Below are positions 34,842 to 44,155 of a stretch of 64,000 nucleotides of DNA, piece after piece. The notes under the pieces were generated by a model. The model saw only the letters and a list, made by a program, of their open reading frames with translations. It did not search any database and was not told the DNA's origin. The DNA is taken from assembly GCF_014863545.1 (NCBI RefSeq), contig NZ_CP062260.1, positions 2,356,001-2,420,000 of the forward strand. The letters run 5' to 3'. Each line of letters opens with the position of its first letter. Positions within the stretch are counted from its first letter, which is position 1. The position numbers were made by a program, and so were the translations under genes. Origin of the DNA: Paenibacillus sp. JNUCC32. GTDB lineage: Bacteria > Bacillota > Bacilli > Paenibacillales > Paenibacillaceae.

Positions 34842-34987
34842 AAGTTGTTCCTTGTTGACCAGCAGATAGAGTATCCTCTACTTTTCCACGTATTCCATAG
34901 TAAATTCATATCCAGCGCTTCTATAATAGAGTCTGCCGAGTCATTATTTTATCAACCAATATTAATTCCTCCAGCTTACATCGCCTT

Positions 34988-35017
34988 TGAAACTTAAAGT
35001 AACGCAGCGATCGTTTA
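34988..35017 (+). promoter_or_regulatory. Possible ECF-type promoter of the sigma-factor gene
   Basis: TGAAAC (34988-34993) and CGTTTA (35012-35017) resemble the -35 and -10 of ECF sigma promoters (TGAAAC ... CGT). The spacer is 18 bp, two longer than the usual 16. If real, the operon would be autoregulated. Confidence 0.3.
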
Positions 35018-35101
35018 AGAAAAAATAATCAAGAACCCGAACCTTTTTTCGATAGAGAGACAATATAGGGTGTAAGCTGCTTACCCAGGAGGGCCCTCTG
35101 A

Positions 35102-35677
35102 ATGCAAAGTGAATATATGTTCCAATTACTCAAACAAATGAAAGACGGTGATCAACAGGCATTTCATGCGATGTATGATGCCACCTATCAGGATGTCTAC
35201 CGGACCGTTTCTTTTCTGGTGGATCATCCGCAGGACCGGGAAGATGTCATGAATGAGATTTATATGCAAATGTGGACGTCGCTGGCCAATTACGATACGA
35301 ACCGACCTTTCCATTTCTGGCTGCATGGCCTCGTCATCCGTCAAGTGCAAAGATTTCGAGTCAAGCGCTGGCGGAGATTCCGAATTTTCGAGCGCATTCG
35401 TGCCTTCGCCCGGGAAGAGTCGCATTGGGATCAACCTTCGGTGTTAATGGACGGGACGAACCAAATGATATCGCAGGCCATCCACAAACTGACGGATAAA
35501 CAGCGAACGGTCATTATCCTCCGCTTTTTTCACGACTATACGCTGGAGGAGATTGCGACCCTACTCGATATTCCGCTGGGTACCGTCAAGTCCAGATGTC
35601 ATGCGGGCATCCAGGCACTTCGAAAAAACATATGGAATCTCCCCCCGGAAAGGATGGAAAAGATCAATGACTATTGA
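35102..35677 (+). CDS. ECF-type RNA polymerase sigma factor
   Basis: The 191-residue protein has sigma region 2 at residues ~20-90 (DVYRTVSFLVDHPQDREDVMNEIYMQMWTSLANYD, then FHFWLHGLVIRQVQRFRVKRWRR) and region 4 at ~125-180 (LTDKQRTVIILRFFHDYTLEEIATLLDIPLGTVKSRCHAGIQAL). It directs RNA polymerase to stress-type promoters. The ATG at 35102 is preceded by AGGAGG about 6 nt upstream. It overlaps the next gene, a probable anti-sigma protein, by 11 nt. Which ECF class it belongs to (SigV, SigW, SigX or another) cannot be told by eye. Confidence 0.92.
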   Translation: MQSEYMFQLLKQMKDGDQQAFHAMYDATYQDVYRTVSFLVDHPQDREDVMNEIYMQMWTSLANYDTNRPFHFWLHGLVIRQVQRFRVKRWRRFRIFERIRAFAREESHWDQPSVLMDGTNQMISQAIHKLTDKQRTVIILRFFHDYTLEEIATLLDIPLGTVKSRCHAGIQALRKNIWNLPPERMEKINDY

Positions 35678-36722
35678 ACGCAAAATCCGAGAGCATCTGC
35701 GCAAAGAAGCAGAAACGTTGGATTGCCCTCAAGCCATTACCAACCGAATCGAGCAATCCTATACACAATATTTGCAAAGACAAAGGAGCGGAAAAACCAT
35801 GAAAAAACGTTTTATAGCTGGAATAGTAGCAACGGCGATTTTGATTCCAACCGCAGCATTTGCTGCACCTACCCTGATTGAAATGCTGACCAGAACGCCG
35901 ATGACCGCTGAACAAGTCAAGACGGATGAGATTGGCAAAGCTACCCTTGAGAAGCTGTACCGCGCATTTCCCGAAACCAAAAAGTTTGAGATCATCGATG
36001 CAAGCACCGTTCAAGGTGTCCAAACCAGCATCATCCTTCAGGAAAAAGGAGGAACCGGCAAAAAGATAGCCCTTCATACCAACAGTGTGACGGGTGAGAT
36101 CGAACACGTGATTCAAGAGAATTGGGAGCCTAAGGAGAAGCCGCTGACGGCTTTAACCGAACAGGAAATCAAGTCGAAGGCCGATCATCTGATCCATGCA
36201 TTATACGGCAGCATCGAAGCGTACGAGTTTGCTATGGAGCCAATGGAGAACCCGGATCAGAAAACGTTGATGCTGAATTACATCCAAAAGGGATCAACAG
36301 CCCCCTTCTACCAGGTACTGGTTCAGGACCATTCCATCAGTCTTTCGCTGATTGGAGGTGAAACATCGTCCTCAGACGATAAAGTAGAAGGTTTCTTCAC
36401 TACGGATGGCAAGCCTGATTATTTTGCAGATGCCTTTTTGAATGACGACAAACTTTTTTCCTTACTCAACATGGGCCCGATTGAACTAAAGCAAGAATTA
36501 GCTAAAGGTAAATCCGTAGTGGAGATTGCAGCATCCAAAAATGTCTCGAAGCAGCAGGTTGTGGATGTCATTGCACAATCACAGGTTGACTTGCAAATCC
36601 AAAGTGAAGCGAATGGCGAACTTCCTGCCAACAACCTTTCAAATGATCAAATGTTAAAAGCTATTGAACCGAAAGTATTGCAAGTTATCGAATACAAATC
36701 GGTAACGCCTTCAAAGAAATAA
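35667..36722 (+). CDS. Membrane-anchored probable anti-sigma factor
   Basis: The 351-residue protein has a short cytosolic N-terminus (MTIERKIREHLRKEAETLDCPQAITNRIEQSY), one membrane segment at ~50-67 (RFIAGIVATAILIPTAAFAAP), and a long extracytoplasmic domain. This is the layout of anti-sigma proteins that hold an ECF sigma at the membrane. The C-terminal region KQELAKGKSVVEIAASKNVSKQQVVDVIAQSQVD looks like a short helical repeat. The ATG at 35667 lies inside the sigma stop region and has AAAGGATGG upstream. The N-terminus does not show a clear zinc anti-sigma HxxxCxxC motif. Function is inferred from position. Confidence 0.65.
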   Translation: MTIERKIREHLRKEAETLDCPQAITNRIEQSYTQYLQRQRSGKTMKKRFIAGIVATAILIPTAAFAAPTLIEMLTRTPMTAEQVKTDEIGKATLEKLYRAFPETKKFEIIDASTVQGVQTSIILQEKGGTGKKIALHTNSVTGEIEHVIQENWEPKEKPLTALTEQEIKSKADHLIHALYGSIEAYEFAMEPMENPDQKTLMLNYIQKGSTAPFYQVLVQDHSISLSLIGGETSSSDDKVEGFFTTDGKPDYFADAFLNDDKLFSLLNMGPIELKQELAKGKSVVEIAASKNVSKQQVVDVIAQSQVDLQIQSEANGELPANNLSNDQMLKAIEPKVLQVIEYKSVTPSKK

Positions 36723-36735
36723 CTCATTGATCCAA

Positions 36736-36778
36736 CAAAAAGCCGGATTCCTTCATAGAAGGAAAGCCCGGCTTTTTC
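36736..36778 (+). terminator. Terminator of the sigma/anti-sigma operon
   Basis: AAAAAGCCGG / CCGGCTTTTT with a hairpin in the loop (CCTTC/GAAGG) ends in a T-run, ~14 nt after the stop. It may also serve the convergent hydrolase gene. Confidence 0.85.
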
Positions 36779-36805
36779 ATTGAATCCATTCTATGCACAT
36801 TTTCG

Positions 36806-37807
36806 TTAAAGGGCTTGCCCCTCCTTTACTTCTTCGATAAATTCGCTAAAGGTTTCTGCAATGTCTTTGTACTCGGTATGATGCAAATAATGCTCTCCTT
36901 CAAGGGGTATTACTTTTCCGTGGTCAGAATCCTTTACCTGCTCTTCATGCAATGGAATCCAGGTTGGAAAGTCTGGATTATCCGCTTGTACAAAGAGAAG
37001 AAGCGGAAGATCTTTAGGGAAGGTTAAATCCTGAGCCCCTTTAAAATTAGAAGGAATATGCTCCATCTCGTTAAAAATCGTGGCGGTTAACGCGTTTTTA
37101 TTCGTAATCAATCTCATTTGTTCTTTGGTATGGTCATCAAATGCTAGAGCAGCATAGGGATCGGGACCGAGCTTCATCATCAATCGCATAAGACCTGATT
37201 TTTTAAGAAACGCGAACTTTTTCATTGGGAATTTAACGTCCATGCCTGGTTGTGTCGGAACACTGCTATCAATGCCGACAAATGCGTTTACCTCGTTTGG
37301 ATATTTGCTCACATAATCAATTCCGTAAATGCCTGCAATGGAATGGCCCATGAGCGTATAACGGTTAATATTAAGCTGCTGCAGAGCTTCATGGACTTCA
37401 CTTACGATGTTATCCGTGGTTCGTTCTTTATCGGTTCCATCACTTAAGCCATAACCAAAAGGTTCAACGGCAACAACTCTATAAAATGGAGATAATTCAT
37501 CGATCAGCAGCTTAAAATCAAGAGCGGGTGCTGCTGTTCCGGCACCTGGAAGGAGTACAATCGTTTCTTCGCCTTCTCCTTGAATATATACATTCATATT
37601 TTTGCCATCGACAGATACCTGTTGGCCATAGGGCTCGATTCGCTTCGCTTCGGAATGGCTGCTGATCACATTGCTGATATACACAATGCCCAGAAAAAGA
37701 AAGATGGCAATAACGATTGCTCCAATGATTTTTAGCAATATACTTCGTGCTTTCTCGGATTTCTTCCCGTTCCACGTATTCACTTTCTCAGTTTGTGTCA
37801 CGCTCAT
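36806..37807 (-). CDS. Membrane-anchored alpha/beta hydrolase
   Basis: The 333-residue protein has one membrane segment at ~25-45 (ILLKIIGAIVIAIFLFLGIVYIS), then an alpha/beta hydrolase domain: the oxyanion strand TIVLLPGAGTAAPALDF, the nucleophile elbow LMGHSIAGIYG (Ser), an acid after the core, and the late His in EGEHYLHH. It resembles cell-surface esterases or peptidase-like hydrolases. ATG 37807 (MSVTQTEKV) is favoured, with AGGAG closely upstream; a longer reading to 37870 lacks a site. The substrate is unknown, and no operon partner is present. Confidence 0.8.
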   Translation of the reverse strand: MSVTQTEKVNTWNGKKSEKARSILLKIIGAIVIAIFLFLGIVYISNVISSHSEAKRIEPYGQQVSVDGKNMNVYIQGEGEETIVLLPGAGTAAPALDFKLLIDELSPFYRVVAVEPFGYGLSDGTDKERTTDNIVSEVHEALQQLNINRYTLMGHSIAGIYGIDYVSKYPNEVNAFVGIDSSVPTQPGMDVKFPMKKFAFLKKSGLMRLMMKLGPDPYAALAFDDHTKEQMRLITNKNALTATIFNEMEHIPSNFKGAQDLTFPKDLPLLLFVQADNPDFPTWIPLHEEQVKDSDHGKVIPLEGEHYLHHTEYKDIAETFSEFIEEVKEGQAL

Positions 37808-37917
37808 CTTCTCCTGTCCTGATCGGTTGGTTAGGCTTCCTCCATGTGCCGCTAATGAAATCTTAACCAATGAAGATGTACTCCCCGTAACGACAATATG
37901 AACGGAGTATGAACTGG

Positions 37918-37970
37918 CAAAAAAAACTACGGTCTCACATGCAAGGAAGTTTGCGCATGAGCCGTAGCTA
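37918..37970 (-). terminator. Terminator of the beta-helix protein gene
   Basis: Minus-strand arms CTACGG and CCGTAG with an inner imperfect stem (CTCATGC/GCATGTGAG) are followed by eight T. It lies ~78 nt after the stop of the 1071-residue protein. Confidence 0.75.
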
Positions 37971-38047
37971 TGAGAATAATGTAGGCTATGAATCTAATGA
38001 GTCCGCCAGCAATATAATGGCATGGATGACGGCGAATAAATAATCTG

Positions 38048-41000
38048 CTATGGATTATGGAGCGTTGCTGCATCACGTATTAAATATTCCGCAATCTCGG
38101 TGGAGATATGTTTCCCTTTTTGTGCATGGACTTCTGAAATGAAACTGCTTAGGCTTTGTTTTTGCAATTTTTTCAGCAGACTGTTAGCAATCCCTTTGTT
38201 GTTGATTGTTCCCTCGTCTGCAAAACGTTGAACCAGTTCCTCAAGGGAGGCATAACTTGTTTTCACTTGAAAGTCTACGGATTGTGTAGATGTATTCCCT
38301 GCTATGTCCACAGCCTTTATCGTAAATGTATGTGTACCCAGCTCAAATTTGTATAAAGGAATACCCTTTAGATCCGTTATGACCTTCCCATCCAACATGA
38401 CTTCGGTTTTTGCTTGGTCGATACCTGAAAGCGTGTCTGCCATTTCAAATTCGGGTTGAAACACACCCGTGTTGAATTCGGAAGATGCGACTTGGTTTAT
38501 CATAATCTCCGGAGCCGTCCAATCCACCGTAATATGGCTGGAAGCTTGAAAATCACCGTCTTCCGTCGTAGCCGTGATGACAGCCCTTCCTTCCCCTTCT
38601 GCTGTCACGATGCCATGATCGTCTACCGTTGCCACCTGGTCTTGATTCGTGCTCCATGTCACATTCTTATTGGTTGCATGATCAGGCAAAACCGTTGCTC
38701 GGAGCCCTACGCTTCGGCCGGAAGAGGAATTAAACACGAGCTCCGGTTTGTCAAGCGTAATTCCGGTAACGGGGACGTTATCAGAGGTATGCTCAACGAT
38801 GAGTTCATTTAATGCAATGTTTCCCCATATCCGATTCCCGTCATTCACCTTTAATCGAAGTTTATTGGCGTTTACCGTTGGAAAAGAAACGCCCTGGCGC
38901 TCTTTGGTGCTGTCATTAAACTCCCATTCGATCGATGCGTCAGATAAAGCCGTTCCCCAGCGGCTACCGTCGAAATACTCCACGTCAATATTAGTGATGC
39001 CTTGCCCGATTCCAAAAAACGTAACTAGCGTAACCTTGTTGACCGGTACGCTATGATTGCCGTAGTCAAGGGTAATATAACCCGGGAAGGCAATATCACC
39101 GGTACTTCCCCATGCAGAGTTCAAATTGTTGTCGATGATGCTGGTAATGGTGCCTGCCCCCGTAGCAAAGGTTGTGGTGACCATATCTTTGGACAGTTCG
39201 GGATTGTTATACAATTCAAGCTCGTTCAGTGCGATTCGCCCCGATTGGTTAGCACCGTCATGGACCTTCAGTCTGATTTTAGAGAATCGAGTAAGTGGAA
39301 ATTCCACGGATTTGATCTCGTTTGCCCCCGTGTTCAGATCCCAAGTCAGATTAATATTTGTGCGCAGGGGAATCCATCCCGAACCATTGCTGTATTCAAG
39401 ATCAAAGTTCGTGATTCCCCATTCTTGCCCGTATCTAGTATTTAACTTCAATTGGTTGGCGATCAGCGTTTGCTCGCCGAAATCGAGCGTGATATCGTTC
39501 GGAAATGAAGGCGTAATGCCGGTTTCCCATGCCGTGTCGTATTCATTATCGATGATATGTTCGATCGGACCTGAAGAGGACGATTCAAATGTCGTACTAG
39601 CAGCTGCCTGCGTAGCCAGATTGTCAACAGGTGTGCTGGCTGGCCGTTTCGGAACGATGACGATCGGATCAGGCATGTTCCCGGCTGGTGGCACACTGCC
39701 CTCGTATTCGTGGGCACCGATGTCGGGAGCGCCATTATATATCGGGTTGCCGAAATAATCCCGCCCTCCGTTATCGCTTACACGAATGCCTGCTCCAATG
39801 AGTGGCGAATTCGCTTGCAATTGGTACCCATGTACTGTATCCATGCCATTCCCGCCGCTACCGGGATCAACGAATCTCGGATCGTCCGTTATCTTATGGG
39901 CATCGGCCTGCACGAGTGTGTTCCCTCCGTAATATGCGTTGTAGTCAAACGTCTGGCCCGTCAAATCCCATCCCTTATCGCCGACGCTGTAGTACACATT
40001 ATTATAGTTATAAATGTTGCGCGGAGCACCCGAAGCCTTGGTGAAGTAATCGCTCATGACCGGGTTGCCGGATGATTTTCCTACGTATATCGTATTATTG
40101 TAGTTATAGACGTTATCAATGGAACCGCTGTAACGGAATATGCTTTTTCTGTCGTTTTGGCTAATGTTGTATCTAACGATGGTATTGATTGTGTAGTACG
40201 TGTCGTTTACGAACAGCATAAAGCCGCCAGCGTTATCATGACTGTAATTGTACTGAACCAACGAATTGATGTTTCCTGCATCCACGTCGAAGCCATGCCC
40301 GTCTTCCGCGCCGTTCACGCTGGCAAACGATTCGTTGAATTGAACGAGATTATTGTCCGCATACGCCCACCAAATGGAAGCGTTGGTTGCCAAATACGTA
40401 GCTTGTTGAACGGTGTTGCGCTCGACTACCGCTCCATCGGTGACATTCCACGCGATGCCGCCTGTTGCTGCTCTGATGACCGTATTATTGGATATTTTCA
40501 CTTGGGTTGACGGCGTCCAGGGCCCGTATGGTTTAGGCACCCAAGGCCATAAATCGCCCATTCCGTAGCGCAAGATACAATTGGAGCCAATGTATATACC
40601 ATAGGCATCCACGTCCGTCAGTATATTACCGTCAATGAGAACATCGTTAAAAGCGCTGGGTGTCATCGACCCAACCGAATCGAAAATAATCCCCCCGGAG
40701 CGTGTGGTATACGATCCATCGACATCATGGATGTTCATGTTTTTGATATAGATGTGATTCAATAAACCAGCTTCCTCATTCAAGATATAAACACCGCGCC
40801 TTTGGCCCCGCGGATTCTCCCAATCTCGATCAAAAGGCAGCGGCGAGCTGTTTGTTACCTCCAGGTTGTTGATTTCCCAGTACTCCTGGTTTTTCAAAAA
40901 TACGGCTTCCAGTTCGGACGTAATTCCTGCGATTAATGGTTTGCTTCCGGAACCGTACATATCGATAATGATCGGATTTCCGCTTGAACCTGAACCTTTA

Positions 41001-41263
41001 GGCCACAGTCTGCCGTTCCAACTCTCCCCGGCTTTGAACAAGATTTTGTCGCCTGGGGCAAAGGTAGTTGCGTTCACTTTATCCAACGATCTCCATGCAG
41101 AGGCTTGACTTGTGCCGTTATTCCCATCATCTCCCCCTGTGCTGTCCACATAATAAGTGGTTCCCGCAGCTAAAGCGGTCGACGGTGAAACGGTAACCCA
41201 ATTGCAAACGAAAGAAAAAATCGAAACCATACAGATAAGCTTTTTGAAAAACGATTGACTCAA
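38048..41263 (-). CDS. Secreted right-handed beta-helix protein with two discoidin-like domains, Big2, Ig-like and FIMAH domains
   Basis: The 1071-residue extracellular protein has a signal peptide (~1-33, ending ALAAGTTYYV). Residues ~34-520 are a parallel beta-helix of the polysaccharide-lyase or DUF1565 type (STGGDDGNNGTSQASAWRSL opening). Two F5/8-type C (discoidin-like) carbohydrate-binding domains follow at ~555-690 and ~690-830, each with an IIDNEYDTAWETG-type core. Then come a Big2 domain (~832-910), a Bacterial Ig-like region (~910-985) and a C-terminal FIMAH domain (SYASLEELVQRFADEGTINNKGIANSLLKKL). The start is TTG 41263 with AAAGGA 10 nt upstream. Secretion to bind or cleave an extracellular polysaccharide is the likely role; the catalytic residues were not identified. 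Confidence 0.85.
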   Translation of the reverse strand: MSQSFFKKLICMVSIFSFVCNWVTVSPSTALAAGTTYYVDSTGGDDGNNGTSQASAWRSLDKVNATTFAPGDKILFKAGESWNGRLWPKGSGSSGNPIIIDMYGSGSKPLIAGITSELEAVFLKNQEYWEINNLEVTNSSPLPFDRDWENPRGQRRGVYILNEEAGLLNHIYIKNMNIHDVDGSYTTRSGGIIFDSVGSMTPSAFNDVLIDGNILTDVDAYGIYIGSNCILRYGMGDLWPWVPKPYGPWTPSTQVKISNNTVIRAATGGIAWNVTDGAVVERNTVQQATYLATNASIWWAYADNNLVQFNESFASVNGAEDGHGFDVDAGNINSLVQYNYSHDNAGGFMLFVNDTYYTINTIVRYNISQNDRKSIFRYSGSIDNVYNYNNTIYVGKSSGNPVMSDYFTKASGAPRNIYNYNNVYYSVGDKGWDLTGQTFDYNAYYGGNTLVQADAHKITDDPRFVDPGSGGNGMDTVHGYQLQANSPLIGAGIRVSDNGGRDYFGNPIYNGAPDIGAHEYEGSVPPAGNMPDPIVIVPKRPASTPVDNLATQAAASTTFESSSSGPIEHIIDNEYDTAWETGITPSFPNDITLDFGEQTLIANQLKLNTRYGQEWGITNFDLEYSNGSGWIPLRTNINLTWDLNTGANEIKSVEFPLTRFSKIRLKVHDGANQSGRIALNELELYNNPELSKDMVTTTFATGAGTITSIIDNNLNSAWGSTGDIAFPGYITLDYGNHSVPVNKVTLVTFFGIGQGITNIDVEYFDGSRWGTALSDASIEWEFNDSTKERQGVSFPTVNANKLRLKVNDGNRIWGNIALNELIVEHTSDNVPVTGITLDKPELVFNSSSGRSVGLRATVLPDHATNKNVTWSTNQDQVATVDDHGIVTAEGEGRAVITATTEDGDFQASSHITVDWTAPEIMINQVASSEFNTGVFQPEFEMADTLSGIDQAKTEVMLDGKVITDLKGIPLYKFELGTHTFTIKAVDIAGNTSTQSVDFQVKTSYASLEELVQRFADEGTINNKGIANSLLKKLQKQSLSSFISEVHAQKGKHISTEIAEYLIRDAATLHNP

Positions 41264-41310
41264 TCCTCTTCATTCCTTTCATTGTTATATATGTAATGCC
41301 AAATCGGCGA

Positions 41311-42402
41311 TTACATCAGGAAATTTCTGTACAACTCCTCATTCAATACAACCTTCGCATCGGTTAACCGTTCACGTACGTACTCCTCAAATTGGGTATC
41401 GATATAGTCCTTTAACACTTGTTCTCTTATACCGTCAAATGCCAGATACTTGGAACCTAACTGATCTTTCTCCATGCACTGCATGAGATAGAAGCGACCG
41501 TTCTCTTCAATAATGTCGCTTACCTCCCCTGGAAGAAGGTCAGCCGAAGCTTGCGCTACCGGACTTCTGACCTTGTGCCTGTAACTATCCAAGTTATAGA
41601 CCTCCTCCGTAACCCGATCATCTTGTTTAATGTCCTTTACGGCTTGCTCAAAAGAAATCCCGGATGAGATTTTCTCCCTGGCCTTCTCAATCTTCCGTTT
41701 CACCTGCGTTTTGAGAAGTGTATCGACATTCCGATTGGCATCCAGAAAAGATAACGATAATTGGCGTACCTTCACCGTTGCGGGTGCATGGTACAACCTT
41801 CTCTTATTCGCCTCGTAAAACGTGATCAGCTGTTGTTCACTCGGCTTCCAGTCATCTTCCATCAGATGGTTCTTGACCGATAAGGCCGTATTCGCCATCA
41901 TGTATTCATAATAGGCGTCCTCCGTATATTGAGCAGGACCGAAAATTACCTGATGATTCTTGATGGCTTGTTGCCTTCTTAGGTTTTCAAGATTGAAGTT
42001 TTGCATAAAACCGGCGTAACTGATATCGGGGAGCACTCCCTGCTCTTTGGCAAGGATCTGTCGAATTTTCTGATCGATGCTATCTTCGAGCGCCTTCTTT
42101 TTGATCAACTCAAGCGGAATCTCGTTACCTCCGTATGGCGTAGTCCAAAATGCGGCCGACGGTGCAGCATCATATTTTTCATGGAAGTACTTGATGATAC
42201 CTGCTCGATTGGCATCGATGGCTCTTTGAAATTCGCTTACATGAATCTCTACTCCGTCAACTGTCGCGATATAAGCGTCTTCATGATGTGTTTGTGTAAA
42301 TGCAGGCTTTGCGATTAAAAGGATCGTCACCACGATCAAGATGAAGAGTCCGGCTATGGACAGCCATTTCAGACTGCAAAATTTATGTACCATCAAACCC
42401 AT
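41311..42402 (-). CDS. Membrane-anchored SurA/PrsA-like peptidyl-prolyl isomerase-type foldase
   Basis: The 363-residue protein has one N-terminal membrane or signal segment (WLSIAGLFILIVVTILLIAKPAFTQ), a SurA-like chaperone region (VDGVEIHVSEFQRAIDANRAGIIKYFHEKY, ~35-70), a middle helical region and a C-terminal PpiC-like domain (~215-330: VKVRQLSLSF ... LLPGEVSDIIEENGRFYLMQC). In PpiC the first strand normally reads V(R/K)HIL; here it is VRQLSL, so catalysis may be weak and chaperone activity dominant. It acts outside the membrane. The beta-helix gene follows 47 nt later. The start was set at 42402 because GAGGG is upstream; 42417 and 42393 are alternatives. Confidence 0.7.
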   Translation of the reverse strand: MGLMVHKFCSLKWLSIAGLFILIVVTILLIAKPAFTQTHHEDAYIATVDGVEIHVSEFQRAIDANRAGIIKYFHEKYDAAPSAAFWTTPYGGNEIPLELIKKKALEDSIDQKIRQILAKEQGVLPDISYAGFMQNFNLENLRRQQAIKNHQVIFGPAQYTEDAYYEYMMANTALSVKNHLMEDDWKPSEQQLITFYEANKRRLYHAPATVKVRQLSLSFLDANRNVDTLLKTQVKRKIEKAREKISSGISFEQAVKDIKQDDRVTEEVYNLDSYRHKVRSPVAQASADLLPGEVSDIIEENGRFYLMQCMEKDQLGSKYLAFDGIREQVLKDYIDTQFEEYVRERLTDAKVVLNEELYRNFLM

Positions 42403-42550
42403 CAGCACCCTCGTCATTAGATTTTTAATGAAGACGATTCTACCAAGGCATCTCCAAATTATGTATAATTCATTATAATTTCCATAAGTAAGCGCTATCA
42501 ATTTCTCCTTTTTTACATTCCTTTCACTTTCTTTACTTGTTCCACGCATA

Positions 42551-42586
42551 AAAAAGCGGCAGAGGATTCTTTCCTCTGCCGCCTTC
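42551..42586 (-). terminator. Terminator of the amino-acid permease gene
   Basis: GCGGCAGAGGA (42556-42566) and TCCTCTGCCGC (42572-42582) form an 11-bp stem followed on the minus strand by six T. It lies about 110 nt after the permease stop. Confidence 0.85.
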
Positions 42587-42695
42587 TCTTTCTAATTTAG
42601 GTTTTCTTGTTTGCAGCCATGCGGCTCGCAACCGGATCATGACACCATGTCCGGCTTGTTCGATTGCCGTGAAGTTGGAGCCCGTCATCCTTCAA

Positions 42696-44048
42696 TTATT
42701 CGACTCTGCTCTCTTTTTTGAATTTCATGATGGACCAGACAACCAATAGCAGCAGAACGGCCAGACATACGCTGATGCTGACCCGGTTCTGACCGTCAAT
42801 AAGAAACAGGACCGCAATCACTGACAAGCAGAGGGCAGTTACCCCGGTTATGTAGGGGAACCCCCATACCTTAAAGCTGGGCTGCTTCGGATAAGCTTTG
42901 CGCAGTTTCAGCTGCGAGAAACAAATGCAGATCCATACCAGCACAACGACAAAGCCAGGGACCGCCATCAAAACCCGAAACAGCTGGTCCTGCGCGATCA
43001 GTCCAAGCAAGGAACCCGCTAATAGTATGATCGCACAGAGTTTCAACGTATTAAGCGGTATGCCTTTGTTCGTGGTTTTGGCCAGGCTCTTTGGCGCCTC
43101 TCCGGCGGCTGCCATGGAATAAATCATGCGCGTCGCGCCATAGATGCCGGAATTGGCTGCCGACAGCACGGCCGTCACGAGAATAAAATTCATGATGTGG
43201 GCCGTTCCCTGAAGCCCGGTAGCCGACAGCACTTGAACAAAAGGACTCGCCTCTCCGCCGAGCTGGTTCCACGGAATCAATCCGCATATTATCAGAATCG
43301 GAAGCGTGAAGAACAAAATCACCCGTAAAATAAAATTGCGCACGACTTTCGGCAGGATTTTGTCCGCATCCTCGGTTTCTGTCAATGTGAGGCCGATCAG
43401 CTCGGAGCCGCCGTACGAAAAGGTAACGACCAGCAAGGCGGAAAAGATGGCAAACCATCCGTTTGGCAGGAACCCGCCGTGCGCTGTGAAATTGTGAAGG
43501 AACGGAGCATCGGAGCTCGGAATCACTCCAAACATCAGTAAGCTCCCGAGTACGATAAAGATCATAATCATGGCGATTTTGATGCCCGCAAGCCAGAATT
43601 CCACTTCGCCAAAGCTCCCCACGCTCATCATATTGATGAGAATAATGAGCGCTGCGCTTGCCAGGCTCAGCATCCACAGCGGTACGTCGGGAAACCAGTA
43701 CTGCAGAAAGCTGCCTGCCGCAATCACTTCGATCACGCAAACCGACAGCCACATAAAACAATACATCCAGCCCATGACAAAGGATACCCGCTCTCCGAAC
43801 GCTTGCCGAACAAAGTCCTTCATGTTTCGCCCCGGATATACCGTAGCCATCTCCGTCATGGCACCCATGACGACCAACAGCAGCAGTCCCGCAAAGATAT
43901 AAGAGAAAATCACGCCAGGCCCGGCGAGACCGATCGTCTCGGCGCTTCCCTTAAATATGCCGGTGCCGATGACGCCGCCCATAGCCATAAAGCTGATATG
44001 CCTTGGCCTCAATTTCTTCTGTAGTGAATCTCCATCTTGTATTGCCAT
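42696..44048 (-). CDS. Amino acid permease (APC family, AAT type)
   Basis: The 450-residue transporter has twelve predicted membrane helices. The family opening is present: LRPRHISFMAMGGVIGTGIFKGSAETIGLAGPGVIFSYI, followed by AMTEMATVYP and the later FSYGGSELIGLTLTETED. These match the amino acid transporter group that includes AnsP, GabP, RocE and LysP-like permeases; the exact substrate is not readable. ATG 44048 (MAIQDGDSL) is 8 nt behind AGGAGG; earlier in-frame ATGs lie on or before that site. It is monocistronic, with a terminator behind it. The IGTGIF motif (residues ~28-35) marks substrate-binding helix 1. Confidence 0.92.
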   Translation of the reverse strand: MAIQDGDSLQKKLRPRHISFMAMGGVIGTGIFKGSAETIGLAGPGVIFSYIFAGLLLLVVMGAMTEMATVYPGRNMKDFVRQAFGERVSFVMGWMYCFMWLSVCVIEVIAAGSFLQYWFPDVPLWMLSLASAALIILINMMSVGSFGEVEFWLAGIKIAMIMIFIVLGSLLMFGVIPSSDAPFLHNFTAHGGFLPNGWFAIFSALLVVTFSYGGSELIGLTLTETEDADKILPKVVRNFILRVILFFTLPILIICGLIPWNQLGGEASPFVQVLSATGLQGTAHIMNFILVTAVLSAANSGIYGATRMIYSMAAAGEAPKSLAKTTNKGIPLNTLKLCAIILLAGSLLGLIAQDQLFRVLMAVPGFVVVLVWICICFSQLKLRKAYPKQPSFKVWGFPYITGVTALCLSVIAVLFLIDGQNRVSISVCLAVLLLLVVWSIMKFKKESRVE

Positions 44049-44155
44049 ATGCATATCCTCCTGATGACGATCGTATAAACCCAATGATTAGTATAACCTT
44101 TTCGGTAAAGGAAGCAAAAAGAAATTATTAGTTTACATAATATATATTACGGCAA

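Larger units (their letters stand above)
34701..35101. other. Intergenic region before the sigma-factor gene
   Basis: About 400 nt without a convincing gene. It holds a strong bidirectional-looking hairpin at 34808-34841 and a possible ECF promoter at 34988-35017. Nothing else was recognised. Confidence 0.7.
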
